A stretch of DNA of 43,734 bases, from the NCBI GenBank assembly GCA_945863965.1, contig CAMBBZ010000003.1, positions 1 to 43,734 of the forward strand, in the 5' to 3' direction. Under the pieces are notes generated by a model. That model was not told the DNA's origin. It saw nothing but the letters and a program-made list of their open reading frames with translations, and did not search any database. A program made the position numbers and the translations under genes. The stretch is from Chitinophaga pinensis. GTDB taxonomy: Bacteria > Bacteroidota > Bacteroidia > NS11-12g > UBA955. Shown piece after piece: positions 1 to 9,651 of the stretch; positions within the stretch are counted from its first letter, which is position 1; every line of letters starts with the position of its first letter.

Positions 1-99
1 TGGATTGGTGATTTTAATCCTAAGATGATCAGCATGTTAAATGCCTTGGGTGCACAGCTAATTAAAACGCATCACACCTACTTAAAGATTTTTTCCTGA
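1..99 (+). CDS. C-terminal fragment of a GNAT-like/hypothetical protein (5' end outside window)
   Basis: Frame 1 is open from the window edge to TGA at 97-99: WIGDFNPKMISMLNALGAQLIKTHHTYLKIFS*; the 'DFNPKM...LGA..IKTH.TY' tail resembles a GNAT-superfamily C-terminus. Confidence 0.5.
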   Translation, partial: WIGDFNPKMISMLNALGAQLIKTHHTYLKIFS

Positions 100-105
100 A
101 GGAAG

Positions 106-136
106 TTGCTTTTTACAATTATCAGTTCTATTTTTG
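106..136 (+). promoter_or_regulatory. Bacteroidota-type promoter for tRNA-Lys (TTG-N20-TATTTTTG)
   Basis: TTG at 106-108 and TATTTTTG at 129-136, about 40 nt upstream of the tRNA. Confidence 0.5.
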
Positions 137-175
137 CACCCTGTTAAAACGATAACATTTTGTTAAAACAGAAAT

Positions 176-248
176 GATTCTGTAGCTCAGCCGGTAGAGC
201 AATACACTTTTAATGTATGGGTCCTGGGTTCGAATCCCAGCGGAATCA
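176..248 (+). tRNA. tRNA-Lys (anticodon TTT)
   Basis: 73-nt cloverleaf: acceptor GATTCTG/CGGAATC, D-arm AGCTCAGCCGGTAGAGC, anticodon loop CTTTTAA, T-arm GGTTCGAATCC. Confidence 0.95.
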
Positions 249-279
249 CAAAGGCCACTTTCTAGTGGCCTTTTTTTTG
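249..279 (+). terminator. Rho-independent terminator after tRNA-Lys
   Basis: AAAGGCCACT-TTCT-AGTGGCCTTTTTTTT. Confidence 0.85.
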
Positions 280-425
280 CTTATAAGTCCCGATTTTCTA
301 TTGTATAAATCAATGCGTTTTGTAGCGTAAAACAAGAGGCGAGTACCAAAAATAGAGGTGCAAATTTGCATATACGATTGCAAGACATCCAAAATAATTA
401 AACAAGAATTTCTTATCTTTCGACA

Positions 426-1826
426 ATGAAGCGTAAACAGTTCATTCAGTCCTTGGGAGCCACAGCGGTCGGCACTGCTTTATTGCCACAATCGTTGGTT
501 GGCCACCCCGATTCTAGAAAACCACCCAAAGGTAAAAAAACACCTGAATTCATTGTTCCTCAAGGCGTAGATGTTTCCAATTCCCCCCACAATGAAAAAT
601 ATTGGGGCCCAGTTGCTTCCAATTTTATCAAACCAGAAGGGTTTATTAATCTAGAAAATGGGTATTTCAGCCACCAACCGCAAGGTACACTGGCCTATCA
701 CATCGATGCTGAAACCAGTATCAATACCCAGACCAGCCATTTCATGCGAACGGCACAAACCCAAGCCATTGAAGCCGCCCGAAATGCGTTTGCAGGTTTT
801 CAAGGTTTAAATCCAGAAGAAGTCGCTTTCACGCGCAATACCACGGAGAGTCTCAACATCATCATCATGGGCACCCAATGGCAAGCGGGCGACGAGGTTG
901 TAATTGGCGACCAAGACTATGGTTCCATGGTAGAATCGTTTCAACAAGCCGTTTCCCGTTGGATGATTCGCCTCAAAGTGGCAGAAGTCCCGGTAAACCC
1001 GAACAGCGATGTTGAAATTATCCGTGCCTACACCTCATTAATTACGCCGCGCACAAAAATGCTGCACCTCACGCATATGATCAATCTTACAGGGCAGCTT
1101 ATTCCTGTGATGGCCATTACTCAGGAGGCGAAGAAAATAAACCCCAATATATTTGTTGTGGTAGACGCCGCTCATAGCTTGGCTCACACCCCCTTGGATA
1201 TGTGGGAATTGCGAAACGCAGGCATTGATGCCATCGGGGGAAGTCTACATAAATGGCTCTGCAACCCTATAGGCGCGGGGTTTTTAGTCTTAAAAAAGCA
1301 AAACATTCGCGAAATTTGGCCCCTTATGGGCGATGTTAGTGCCGATCGTACCGATATCCGGAAATTTGAACATCAAGGAACTCGCCCTATCCAATCCTTA
1401 CAGACCATTGCTAAAGCTATAGAATTTCACCGATTGTTGGGAAGTGCCAGCAAATACAATCGCCTTACCTATCTAAAATTGTTGTGGATTGGCAATAAGC
1501 AAGCTCTGGAGAATTTCGGGAAAGGTTTGGGCATTCTGAACGATCCCATCTATCAAGCCAACATGAATGCCGTAACGGACTTGATGGAGAGTGGCTCATT
1601 CAAATTGCAATCGCCGTTAGTGCCATTTAGCAGAGGCGGCGCTATAGCGACAGCGGCGTTCACCGGATACACGCCCACTGAACTCGCCAATACATTGATG
1701 AACAAATTTGGTATTTTTACCGTGGGCATCGACCACCCGGTCATTCAGGGCGTTCGGGTTACACCGCATTTGAGCAACAGCACCAGCGATTGTATTGCCC
1801 TAAATAAGGCATTTACGGCGCTTTGA
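426..1826 (+). CDS. Aminotransferase class V-fold (isopenicillin N epimerase-like) PLP enzyme with N-terminal signal
   Basis: N-terminal MKRKQFIQSLGATAVGTALLP signal-like region; VVDAAHSLAHTPLD...GGSLHKWLCNPIGAGFL PLP-lysine region typical of class V aminotransferases. Confidence 0.85.
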   Translation: MKRKQFIQSLGATAVGTALLPQSLVGHPDSRKPPKGKKTPEFIVPQGVDVSNSPHNEKYWGPVASNFIKPEGFINLENGYFSHQPQGTLAYHIDAETSINTQTSHFMRTAQTQAIEAARNAFAGFQGLNPEEVAFTRNTTESLNIIIMGTQWQAGDEVVIGDQDYGSMVESFQQAVSRWMIRLKVAEVPVNPNSDVEIIRAYTSLITPRTKMLHLTHMINLTGQLIPVMAITQEAKKINPNIFVVVDAAHSLAHTPLDMWELRNAGIDAIGGSLHKWLCNPIGAGFLVLKKQNIREIWPLMGDVSADRTDIRKFEHQGTRPIQSLQTIAKAIEFHRLLGSASKYNRLTYLKLLWIGNKQALENFGKGLGILNDPIYQANMNAVTDLMESGSFKLQSPLVPFSRGGAIATAAFTGYTPTELANTLMNKFGIFTVGIDHPVIQGVRVTPHLSNSTSDCIALNKAFTAL

Positions 1827-1854
1827 GTGGATTTGATTCCTATCTAGAAATGGT

Positions 1855-1881
1855 AAAAAACGCCTATTTCAGCGTTTTTTG
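1855..1881 (+). terminator. Putative terminator
   Basis: AAAAAACGC-CTATTTCA-GCGTTTTTT hairpin with T-run, 28 nt after the stop codon. Confidence 0.65.
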
Positions 1882-2063
1882 GTAAAATAAACAATTTGTA
1901 TACGTCTTAAATTGACAATTTTGTACTGATTAGGTTTATTTATGCTAAATATATATACTATTTCTACACGTAAAATAATCGAATAATCACCGTTTTTGTA
2001 AAATTCGATATTGCCGTTATAGGGAATGGGATGTAGAATTAAACAAAATTAAAGGCTAAAAAA

Positions 2064-2126
2064 GCTTATTTGTACATTTTTGTACTAAATAAGCATAGTG
2101 TATATTGCTTATTTAAGTTATTTTTG
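2064..2126 (+). promoter_or_regulatory. Candidate promoter/operator: three alternating GCTTATTT half-sites plus TATTTTTG -7 box
   Basis: GCTTATTT at 2064-2071, AAATAAGC at 2087-2094, GCTTATTT at 2107-2114; TATTTTTG at 2119-2126; next ORF starts at 2144. Confidence 0.45.
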
Positions 2127-2143
2127 TTGTAATAAGAAGAAAT

Positions 2144-3607
2144 ATGAACCAATTAACGCTTATTCCTGCACATAAAATAACCGAACGTTTGCGGTTTGAA
2201 AATACGTGGTGGCTTACCAAGCACATTGCCTCTTTTTATTGGAGTATGCGTAGGCGATTGTATTTCGATTTGTTTTTTCCTTACGTGGAAGAAACCCAAG
2301 TACGTCGAGCCGTGGTTTTAATGGGTCCTAGGCGCGTAGGTAAAACCGTGATGTTGTTTCATAGTATCGAGCGTTTATTGGAGTTAGGTGTTGAGCCTCA
2401 AAAGATATTCTTTATTGGTATGGATAACCCCGTTTATGTGAATTTAGGGTTGGAAGATCTTTTAGATTTGTGTAAGTTGTCATTGGGGTTGGAATCCTTA
2501 TCGGGTTGCTATGTGTTTTTTGATGAAATCCAATACCTCAAAGATTGGGAACGGCATTTGAAGGTATTGGTCGATACGTATCCTGGAACTAAATTTGTAG
2601 CTTCGGGTTCTGCCGCGGCCGCGTTGAAGTGGCACAGTACGGAAAGTGGAGCGGGTAGGTTTACCGATTTTATGTTACCTCCTTTAACGTTCCAGGAGTT
2701 TATTCACTTGAAGGAAATGAACCATTTGATTAAAGATCCTCAGGCGAGCTACGGGGGAATTCCCCCAGCATATAAATTTACGCACGACATCAAGTCTTTA
2801 AACCAGGAATTTCAGCAATATTTAAACTTTGGGGGATATCCCGAGGTGGTGTTGTCGGAAAAAATCCGAAATGACATGGGTCGCTACATCAAAAGTGATA
2901 TTGTAGATAAGGTGTTGCTGCGCGATTTACCCAGTTTGTATGGAATTCGAGATGTGCAAGAACTAAATCGCTTTTTTACGTATATCGCTTATAATACTGC
3001 CAATGAATTTTCCTACGAAACCATGTCCAAGCAAAGCGGCATCCAAAAGGAAACGTTAAAACGGTACTTGGAATATTTAGAGGCGGCTTTTTTGATAAAA
3101 GTGTTGAATAAGGTCGATTTAAATGCGAAGCGCCTGAAGCGGGTCACGAGTTTCAAGGTATATTTAACGAATCCTTCGCTCAGAACGGCCTTGTTTTCGC
3201 CCGTTGGTGAAGCCGACGAAGAAATGGGAAATATGGTAGAAACGGCTTTGGTTTCGCAGTGGATGCACCGGGAGAAGCTGAATTTGGCCTATGCTCATTG
3301 GAAAGAGGGCAGGAGCGAGGGCGAGGTAGATATGGTGGTGGTTGATGATGCACGCTTTAAGCCTCTATGGGCGGCGGAGATCAAATGGAGCAACCGCTAC
3401 ACGGTTCACACGAAGGAACTGAAGAGTTTGCTACAATTTTGCACCCAGCACCAACTTTCAAGGGCCTTGGTCACTACTGTCGACCAAACCCTCACCAAAT
3501 CGATCGATGGCGTAAGCATTTCATTCATGCCTGCGGCGGTGTACGCATATAATATTGGCAATGCTACGTTGCGCATGAAGTACGATAAAGATAGTGAGGT
3601 GTTATAG
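2144..3607 (+). CDS. AAA-family ATP-binding protein (AAA_14 / DUF4143)
   Basis: Walker A GPRRVGKT, Walker B CYVFFDEIQY, DUF4143-like C-terminus with GEVDMVVVDD...AAEIKWS. Confidence 0.9.
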   Translation: MNQLTLIPAHKITERLRFENTWWLTKHIASFYWSMRRRLYFDLFFPYVEETQVRRAVVLMGPRRVGKTVMLFHSIERLLELGVEPQKIFFIGMDNPVYVNLGLEDLLDLCKLSLGLESLSGCYVFFDEIQYLKDWERHLKVLVDTYPGTKFVASGSAAAALKWHSTESGAGRFTDFMLPPLTFQEFIHLKEMNHLIKDPQASYGGIPPAYKFTHDIKSLNQEFQQYLNFGGYPEVVLSEKIRNDMGRYIKSDIVDKVLLRDLPSLYGIRDVQELNRFFTYIAYNTANEFSYETMSKQSGIQKETLKRYLEYLEAAFLIKVLNKVDLNAKRLKRVTSFKVYLTNPSLRTALFSPVGEADEEMGNMVETALVSQWMHREKLNLAYAHWKEGRSEGEVDMVVVDDARFKPLWAAEIKWSNRYTVHTKELKSLLQFCTQHQLSRALVTTVDQTLTKSIDGVSISFMPAAVYAYNIGNATLRMKYDKDSEVL

Positions 3608-3763
3608 AGCGCATTCCACCAAGAACTGCCATTACGTTTTAAAATTAAATGAGTAACTTAGCCAATAAAATGGGTTGAAGTTATTAAAAATCAAGGTATG
3701 TCTTTCTTAAACATGCCTTGGTAATTATACTAATTTGACCCTTAGGATAAATAGATATTAAAT

Positions 3764-5062
3764 ATGAACGAAATAATTTGCCCCAATTGTCAGAAAGCGT
3801 TTAAAGTAGACGAGTCCGGATTTGCCGATATCCTCAAACAGGTGCGCGACCATCAGTTCGAGGAAGAAATTTCCAATCGCTTGGCACTTGCTGATAAAGA
3901 AAAAGAGAGCGCGGTTAAACTTGCAGAAGCCAAAATTCAAAATAATTGGCAGGAACAACTTTCTAAGAAAGAACAGGAACTGAGTAATCTCAAAGCGGAA
4001 AAAGCACTAGAACTTCAGCAGAAACTAGCCGAAAAAGAAAATTTGCTGTCTGAACTGAAAGCAAAAATTGACAATGCGGAATTGGTGAAAACATTAGCGG
4101 TAAATCAGGCAACCAAGCAAATCGAAAAGGAACGGGATGAGCTGGCCAATTCGATTCAGATGAAAGAGACCGAAAAAGAATTGCTCAAAATAGCCTTATC
4201 CGAGAAATTTGCGGCCGAACTTAAAGAAAAAGATGCCATCATTAAGCATAAAGACGAAGAGATTGCCCTCAGAAAAGAAATGAAGCTGAAGCTGTCCACA
4301 AAAATGGTAGGGGAAACACTAGAGCAGCATTGCGAAAACGAATTTAATACACTTAGGGCGACTGCTTTTCAAAATGCGTATTTCGAAAAGGATAACGATG
4401 CAAAGTCTGGCAGTAAAGGAGATTTCATTTTCCGGGAGCTCGACGATGCCGGTAATGAAATCATTTCGATTATGTTCGAAATGAAAAACGAAGGCGATGC
4501 TACAGCCAGCAAAAAAAGGAATGAAGACTTTTTTAAAGAACTAGATAAAGATCGCACAGAAAAAAAATGCGAATATGCCGTGTTGGTATCGTTGCTCGAA
4601 GCGGATAATGAGCTGTACAATACAGGTATTTTAGACGTAGGGTATAGGTTCCCCAAAATGTATGTGGTGCGACCTCAATTTTTCATTCCTATAATTACCT
4701 TATTGCGCAATGCGGCTATGAATTCACTTAAGTACAAAGCCGAACTCGCCCTCATGCGCAATCAAAATATTGATATCACCAATTTTGAAGACAATGTGAA
4801 TGCTTTTAAAGAGGGTTTCGCGCGTAATTATGAATTGGCCAGTAAAAAGTTCAAAACGGCCATTGACGAAATTGATAAAACCATTGACCATCTTCAGAAA
4901 ACCAAAGAGGCTCTATTGTCATCAGAAAACAACCTTCGTTTGGCGAATAACAAAGCCGATGATTTAAGCATCAAGAAGTTAACCCGTGGCAATGCCACCA
5001 TGATAGCGAAGTTTAATGAATTGGAAAAAGGGATGGATCTAGATTCGGATGGTTTGGATTAA
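3764..5062 (+). CDS. DUF2130 domain-containing protein (zinc-ribbon start, coiled coil, predicted nuclease-like core)
   Basis: [19 protein letters not shown] start, long Lys/Glu-rich coiled coil, [47 protein letters not shown] block typical of DUF2130. Confidence 0.85.
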   Translation: MNEIICPNCQKAFKVDESGFADILKQVRDHQFEEEISNRLALADKEKESAVKLAEAKIQNNWQEQLSKKEQELSNLKAEKALELQQKLAEKENLLSELKAKIDNAELVKTLAVNQATKQIEKERDELANSIQMKETEKELLKIALSEKFAAELKEKDAIIKHKDEEIALRKEMKLKLSTKMVGETLEQHCENEFNTLRATAFQNAYFEKDNDAKSGSKGDFIFRELDDAGNEIISIMFEMKNEGDATASKKRNEDFFKELDKDRTEKKCEYAVLVSLLEADNELYNTGILDVGYRFPKMYVVRPQFFIPIITLLRNAAMNSLKYKAELALMRNQNIDITNFEDNVNAFKEGFARNYELASKKFKTAIDEIDKTIDHLQKTKEALLSSENNLRLANNKADDLSIKKLTRGNATMIAKFNELEKGMDLDSDGLD

Positions 5063-5089
5063 GTCGGTATTTATTCTATTGTCTACCAA

Positions 5090-5124
5090 AACAAACGGCT
5101 CCCTAAAGGAGCCGTTTGTTTTTA
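5090..5124. terminator. Bidirectional terminator between convergent genes
   Basis: AACAAACGGCTCC-CTAAA-GGAGCCGTTTGTT. Confidence 0.85.
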
Positions 5125-5138
5125 GGTCACATTGAGCC

Positions 5139-6236
5139 TTATGGACTTACTAAATTTACGCTTATGCTTACATAAAACGGATTCGTTAACGTAGACTCCA
5201 TGGCATACGGCGCATCGCTTAGCAACCCAAAGGCCCGTAAGGTTTCCTTACCACCGTCTAAACGGTCAGAATGATACCTGTAATTGATGCGATATCCTGC
5301 CTGCGCTGATACCCATAAAAAGTCTTTTACCGAAAATTGGTATTCCATGCGCAAACGGATTTCTCCGCGACGTATTTCTAAATCTTCTGGTCTTAACGTT
5401 TCATCTTTGTACAACCGATAACTCTGTCCCTGCAACTCAAATCCCGCAAAAACCATATTTCTCGGATTGATCGTCCGCCTAACGGCCGCACGCGCCGGAA
5501 ATAAGATTTCTGTTCCCCATTTATTGGCTGCATCCGTCCAATTATACATAAAAACAGGAATGTAGTTAAGTTCTCCAACGCGATAGGTGCGGGCCAAACC
5601 TACGCCCCATTGCTTTTTCTCATTCGGGCGTTTTCCCCAAATTACGGCTCCTGAATATTTTAGGTAATTCAAAGGCATGATATTAGACAAGGTATAATCG
5701 CCGTTTAAATCCGCCGATCCTTGAAATAACAAAAACTGCTTGTCATTCAATGGCTTAAATACGGTTGTATTCAATCCCATCGTGCGGAAGGCATTGCTAT
5801 GTTGGTCGATAACCCTATTACGTCCACCCACAGGTATTGACTGTTCCATACCTTCAAAGTTGGTTTGCCAATAATTGAAGCCCATCTGCCAAACCAAACT
5901 GGTTGTGGAAATCACGGGTATGTTACAACCCAAACGCAATCCGTGCGTTGCCGATATATTCATTTCATCTGCACCCGATAGCTCATTTCCAGCTCTATCA
6001 GTCAGGGACTCGGCGCGCATTTTATACGGACCCTGAACGTCATAACCCACGTAAATGAGTTGCGCTGGACTTAATCCTTCGATTTTTGGAGAACAATACC
6101 TTTTGGCACCTTCATCTACAAAATCGACATCATTGTACATGCTAAAGTCATCTTCGGTGCCGGTGGTATCGCTTTGCGACCGCAATTGTCCAATTGCTAT
6201 TACAGACAATCCGAGTATTATGTGGAGCTTACGCAT
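5139..6236 (-). CDS. Hypothetical secreted/outer-membrane beta-barrel protein (DUF6268-like)
   Basis: Signal peptide MRKLHIILGLSVIAIGQLRSQS; alternating aromatic beta-strand pattern to the C-terminus (FYVSISVNLVSP). Confidence 0.6.
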   Translation of the reverse strand: MRKLHIILGLSVIAIGQLRSQSDTTGTEDDFSMYNDVDFVDEGAKRYCSPKIEGLSPAQLIYVGYDVQGPYKMRAESLTDRAGNELSGADEMNISATHGLRLGCNIPVISTTSLVWQMGFNYWQTNFEGMEQSIPVGGRNRVIDQHSNAFRTMGLNTTVFKPLNDKQFLLFQGSADLNGDYTLSNIMPLNYLKYSGAVIWGKRPNEKKQWGVGLARTYRVGELNYIPVFMYNWTDAANKWGTEILFPARAAVRRTINPRNMVFAGFELQGQSYRLYKDETLRPEDLEIRRGEIRLRMEYQFSVKDFLWVSAQAGYRINYRYHSDRLDGGKETLRAFGLLSDAPYAMESTLTNPFYVSISVNLVSP

Positions 6237-6238
6237 TT

Positions 6239-6736
6239 TTATTTCTTAGTGGCTTTCTTGGGTTTGATTTCTAGGCGTTTCCAAATATCGGTACGACCTA
6301 GGGCAGAAACGCCAATATATCCGCGGATATCGAGGGTGTTTTTATCGGTCATTTTTATCGTACAGCTATATGTATTGCCATTCAAGGGATCGTAAATCGT
6401 TCCCTCATCCCAAATGTCGCCGCCCTTATAAACGAAATCTTTTAGATTACGGTATCCCTTAAGAGGAACATTCCGAAGCGATGCATCGGGGTTATTTTTG
6501 TCGGTTTTGTTCTCGCCTGTTGCAGGATCTACCGGTTCCTTGAGCCAAACAATGCGACCGAAGTACTTGTCTCCAATTTTTTCAACTTTTACCCGGGCGC
6601 GACCGTTACTAGGTTCCCAAACTCCCAACAAGCGGTCACCGTCGGTGTTCTGACTTACAAAAGCAGTCATGCTCAAAAGCAAGAGGCTAAATAGGGCAAT
6701 TAAACTTATTTTTTTCATGGTTTTTATATTAATCAA
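6239..6736 (-). CDS. DUF2147 domain-containing secreted protein
   Basis: LLGVWEPSNGRARVKVEKIGDKYFGRIVWLKEP...DIRGYIGVSALGRTDIWKRL is the DUF2147 pattern. Confidence 0.9.
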   Translation of the reverse strand: MINIKTMKKISLIALFSLLLLSMTAFVSQNTDGDRLLGVWEPSNGRARVKVEKIGDKYFGRIVWLKEPVDPATGENKTDKNNPDASLRNVPLKGYRNLKDFVYKGGDIWDEGTIYDPLNGNTYSCTIKMTDKNTLDIRGYIGVSALGRTDIWKRLEIKPKKATKK

Positions 6737-7253
6737 ATGACAATTCTAAAGTAATGGTAGCCTTGAGTGTTAAATTGGCTTCGATGTCTTGTTTTAAATC
6801 GGAATCTAAAATGATATACACTTCGCTTTCATTAAGGTAATCTGTGAGGTCGGCTTCCCCAGAAATATTGAGTGCTTGAACCTTTTTATCAGAGGCAATT
6901 GGATTTAACAAAGCCACAGCTTGCATCGGTACGTCTTTATTATTGGTAGCAAAACTTAGTACGAAACTCTTTATGTCATCAAAACCATAGCAATCTTCAC
7001 ATTCTTCATCGCGGATTTCAGCGGTCAAAAGTTTGGCCCCTTTAATTTTCATTCCGTCTTGGTATTGGTCCTTTAATAATGATTTCAAATCCACTTTCCA
7101 TGCGTATTGTGCCGGATTAGGTCCTTCGTATAAAGGGCCTTCGTAGCTGAATTCAACGTCGGAGAGGGTAATGATTTGACGCTTAGACCCGTTTCCACAA
7201 GAGTTTAGCAACAAGAGTGGGAGCGCCAAAGCGCAGAATATAAGTTTTCTCAT
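6729..7253 (-). CDS. Hypothetical lipoprotein
   Basis: Lipobox-like LPLLLLNSC near the N-terminus; overlaps the downstream DUF2147 start by 8 nt. Confidence 0.6.
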   Translation of the reverse strand: MRKLIFCALALPLLLLNSCGNGSKRQIITLSDVEFSYEGPLYEGPNPAQYAWKVDLKSLLKDQYQDGMKIKGAKLLTAEIRDEECEDCYGFDDIKSFVLSFATNNKDVPMQAVALLNPIASDKKVQALNISGEADLTDYLNESEVYIILDSDLKQDIEANLTLKATITLELSFD

Positions 7254-7296
7254 ACTAGCAAATAAACAACATTATAATGTAATTACATAGAGCGTG

Positions 7297-7304
7297 TATC
7301 TTTG
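7297..7304 (+). promoter_or_regulatory. -7 promoter box TATCTTTG
   Basis: Exact TAnnTTTG 19 nt before the YdcF ATG. Confidence 0.4.
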
Positions 7305-7323
7305 ACTATTATTCGTAGAAACT

Positions 7324-8121
7324 ATGTTTTTCGTTTTAAGTAAGTTCTTGGGTTTTGCCATAAAGCCCCATATTTGGGTTTTAGCTGCGTTTTTAATCGG
7401 TCTTTTATATCTTTTTCGGGGGAAATCAGATACGGTGTCGCTAATCAAAGCCAAGCGTTGGCTATTGGCGTCGGGTATAATCGCATTCATTACGGGCAAC
7501 CATGCCATCGTGAACGAGCTGTACATGGCATGGGAGGTTCCACCTAGTAAAGAACGCCTTCACACGTCTGATAGCATGCCCAGAACGGCCGTAATTCTAA
7601 GCGGATATTCGCATTACGACGCGGTAAACGATATTTTTAGTATGAATGAGGCGGGTGATCGCTTGGTGGTGGGTATGCAGGGATTATTATTGCATAAATT
7701 TGACCGAATAATTTTAACTGGCGGAAGTTCTTCGGTACTCAAAAAAGTGTACTATGAAGCCGAAGAAGCAGGTAAATTCCTGCAACAAATGGGCTTTGAT
7801 TCATCTACTTTTATTTTGGATAGTGATTCTCGAAACACCTATGAAAACGCAGTCATAACTAAGCGTATTTTAGACAGCTTGGGCATTACAGAGCCCATTT
7901 TGTTAGTCACATCAGCCTCGCACATGTACCGGGCTAAAAAATGCTTTGAGAAAGCCAATGTGAAGTTTCGCGCATATCCGGCGCATCACACCGTAACTCC
8001 TTTACGAAATTACAATTTGGAAGCATGGCTAATTCCCAATCCGGGTTCGATGAACCGCTTGCATGCATTGTTACACGAGTGGGTGGGTATTCTAACTTAT
8101 AAACTTACAGGGAAAATTTAA
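7324..8121 (+). CDS. YdcF family protein (DUF218 / ElyC-SanA-YdcF)
   Basis: AVILSGYSHYDAVN...RIILTGGSS...DSDSRNTYENAVITKRIL...ILLVTSASHMYRAKKCFEK. Confidence 0.92.
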   Translation: MFFVLSKFLGFAIKPHIWVLAAFLIGLLYLFRGKSDTVSLIKAKRWLLASGIIAFITGNHAIVNELYMAWEVPPSKERLHTSDSMPRTAVILSGYSHYDAVNDIFSMNEAGDRLVVGMQGLLLHKFDRIILTGGSSSVLKKVYYEAEEAGKFLQQMGFDSSTFILDSDSRNTYENAVITKRILDSLGITEPILLVTSASHMYRAKKCFEKANVKFRAYPAHHTVTPLRNYNLEAWLIPNPGSMNRLHALLHEWVGILTYKLTGKI

Positions 8122-8220
8122 AGTCGATTTAAGTCTGTGGCTAAATAAAGGACACTCGTCGTTTCACGAGTGGGTATGCCATAACTAGTATTAAACCTAC
8201 GGTTAAAAAAGGCCTCGAAA

Positions 8221-9648
8221 TTAAAACTGCAAATAGTAAAAAGGCAAACTACCCAAACGATTAAATTGGTAAGCGAGTAGTATCGTAATTACCAGTAAAA
8301 AGGCGCTGAACCAATAAGAGCGGGAGGTAAACCAGGCGTGAATGCGCGGGTAAAAATGAGCCAAGCTAAAGTGACCTACAATCCCAATTATGGACATCCA
8401 AAATACACCAATATACAAATCATACCAATCTGGAAATAATGTCCAATCAAAGCCCTCACTCATTTTTTGGACCATAGAATTGGCTTCTTCTATACTTCTT
8501 GATTTAAAATAGATACCACTAAACACTAGGAATCCAAAGGTTAGTAAAATGGAAATAGGCCGGTATATAAAAGCAGGGATGGTATTTCTCCAAGTATTTC
8601 TCCAAGTGCTTGTATAAACATCCCAAATCATACACACGGCATGCATAAGGCCCCAAAGCCAATAATTAGGTGCTGTACCATGCCAAAAACCGCTTAGGGC
8701 AAACACCACAAATACGCTGATACTCGTACCCAAGCGTTTCCAACTGCGTAAGGAATAACTCAAAGGGAAATACACATACGAATTGAACCACTGAGAGAGC
8801 GTGATATGCCAACGCTTCCAATATTCTGTTACGTTTTGTGCAAAAAATGGGAAGTTGAAGTTTTGCGGAATTTGAAAACCTAACCACAATGCCAACCCAA
8901 TCGCAATATCGGTATACCCGCTGAAATCAAAATACAAGGCAAACGTTTGTAATACGCTCGCGATGAAAACCTCCATCGAGGTGAAAAACTCAGCACTTTC
9001 AAAAACACGGTCTACAAAATTGATGGATAAATAATTGCCTATTATGAACTTTTTAATGATTCCAGAGGCAATTAAGAAAGCACCCGCATTAAGTGCGGCA
9101 GAATCGGTGTACCACGTTTTACTTCGTAATTTTTGCAGAAAATCCGAAGCCCCGGCAATAGGCCCTGAAAGCATTAAAGGAAAAAAACTCGCATACGTCC
9201 AATAATGAAAAAGATTGGTTTCGGGCTCTTCGATGGTTTCGTAATAAACATCAAAAACATAGCTCATAGAGCGAAATGCATAAAATGAAACACCAATAAA
9301 ATAGAGGGGAATAGGAAAGTGTATGTCCGATTCCATATCGTTTAAATGCAGCCAATCGCTAAGATGTCGGAAGCCCAATATTAAGCCAACATTGAGGAGT
9401 ACGCTCATCCACATTAAGGCTTTTTTTCGCAAATCCTTGCTTTGGGCATGTATGCCTTTTGCTAGGGCAAAGTCTAAAGTTGAAGCCGCTAACAATAAAA
9501 TTACGGCATACTGTGTGAGCATCGTGAAAAATACCAAATTCCCAATAAGGAGAACTCCTATTTTCCACGAATTAAAGCGGGCAACACTTAGAAATACCAG
9601 ATATAAGGCAAACCAAAAGACGAAAAAAGCGGGAGTGTTGAACGCCAT
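8221..9648 (-). CDS. MBOAT family O-acyltransferase (DltB/PatA/AlgI-like)
   Basis: Polytopic protein with PLMLSGPIAGASDFLQKL, DFSGYTDIAIGLALWLGFQIPQNFNFPFFAQNVTEYWKRWHITLSQW, and SGFWHGTAPNYWLWGLMHAV with the conserved His. Confidence 0.95.
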   Translation of the reverse strand: MAFNTPAFFVFWFALYLVFLSVARFNSWKIGVLLIGNLVFFTMLTQYAVILLLAASTLDFALAKGIHAQSKDLRKKALMWMSVLLNVGLILGFRHLSDWLHLNDMESDIHFPIPLYFIGVSFYAFRSMSYVFDVYYETIEEPETNLFHYWTYASFFPLMLSGPIAGASDFLQKLRSKTWYTDSAALNAGAFLIASGIIKKFIIGNYLSINFVDRVFESAEFFTSMEVFIASVLQTFALYFDFSGYTDIAIGLALWLGFQIPQNFNFPFFAQNVTEYWKRWHITLSQWFNSYVYFPLSYSLRSWKRLGTSISVFVVFALSGFWHGTAPNYWLWGLMHAVCMIWDVYTSTWRNTWRNTIPAFIYRPISILLTFGFLVFSGIYFKSRSIEEANSMVQKMSEGFDWTLFPDWYDLYIGVFWMSIIGIVGHFSLAHFYPRIHAWFTSRSYWFSAFLLVITILLAYQFNRLGSLPFYYLQF

Positions 9649-9651
9649 GTA

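Noticed and set aside
3692-3721. CAAGGTATGT...ACATGCCTTG hairpin between the ATPase and DUF2130 genes
   Set aside because: One wobble and no T-run; not clearly a terminator or regulatory element.
8070-8175. Possible duplication of the ydcF 3' end (CACGAGTGGGT occurs twice)
   Set aside because: Match is only about 11 nt and degrades quickly; could be chance.
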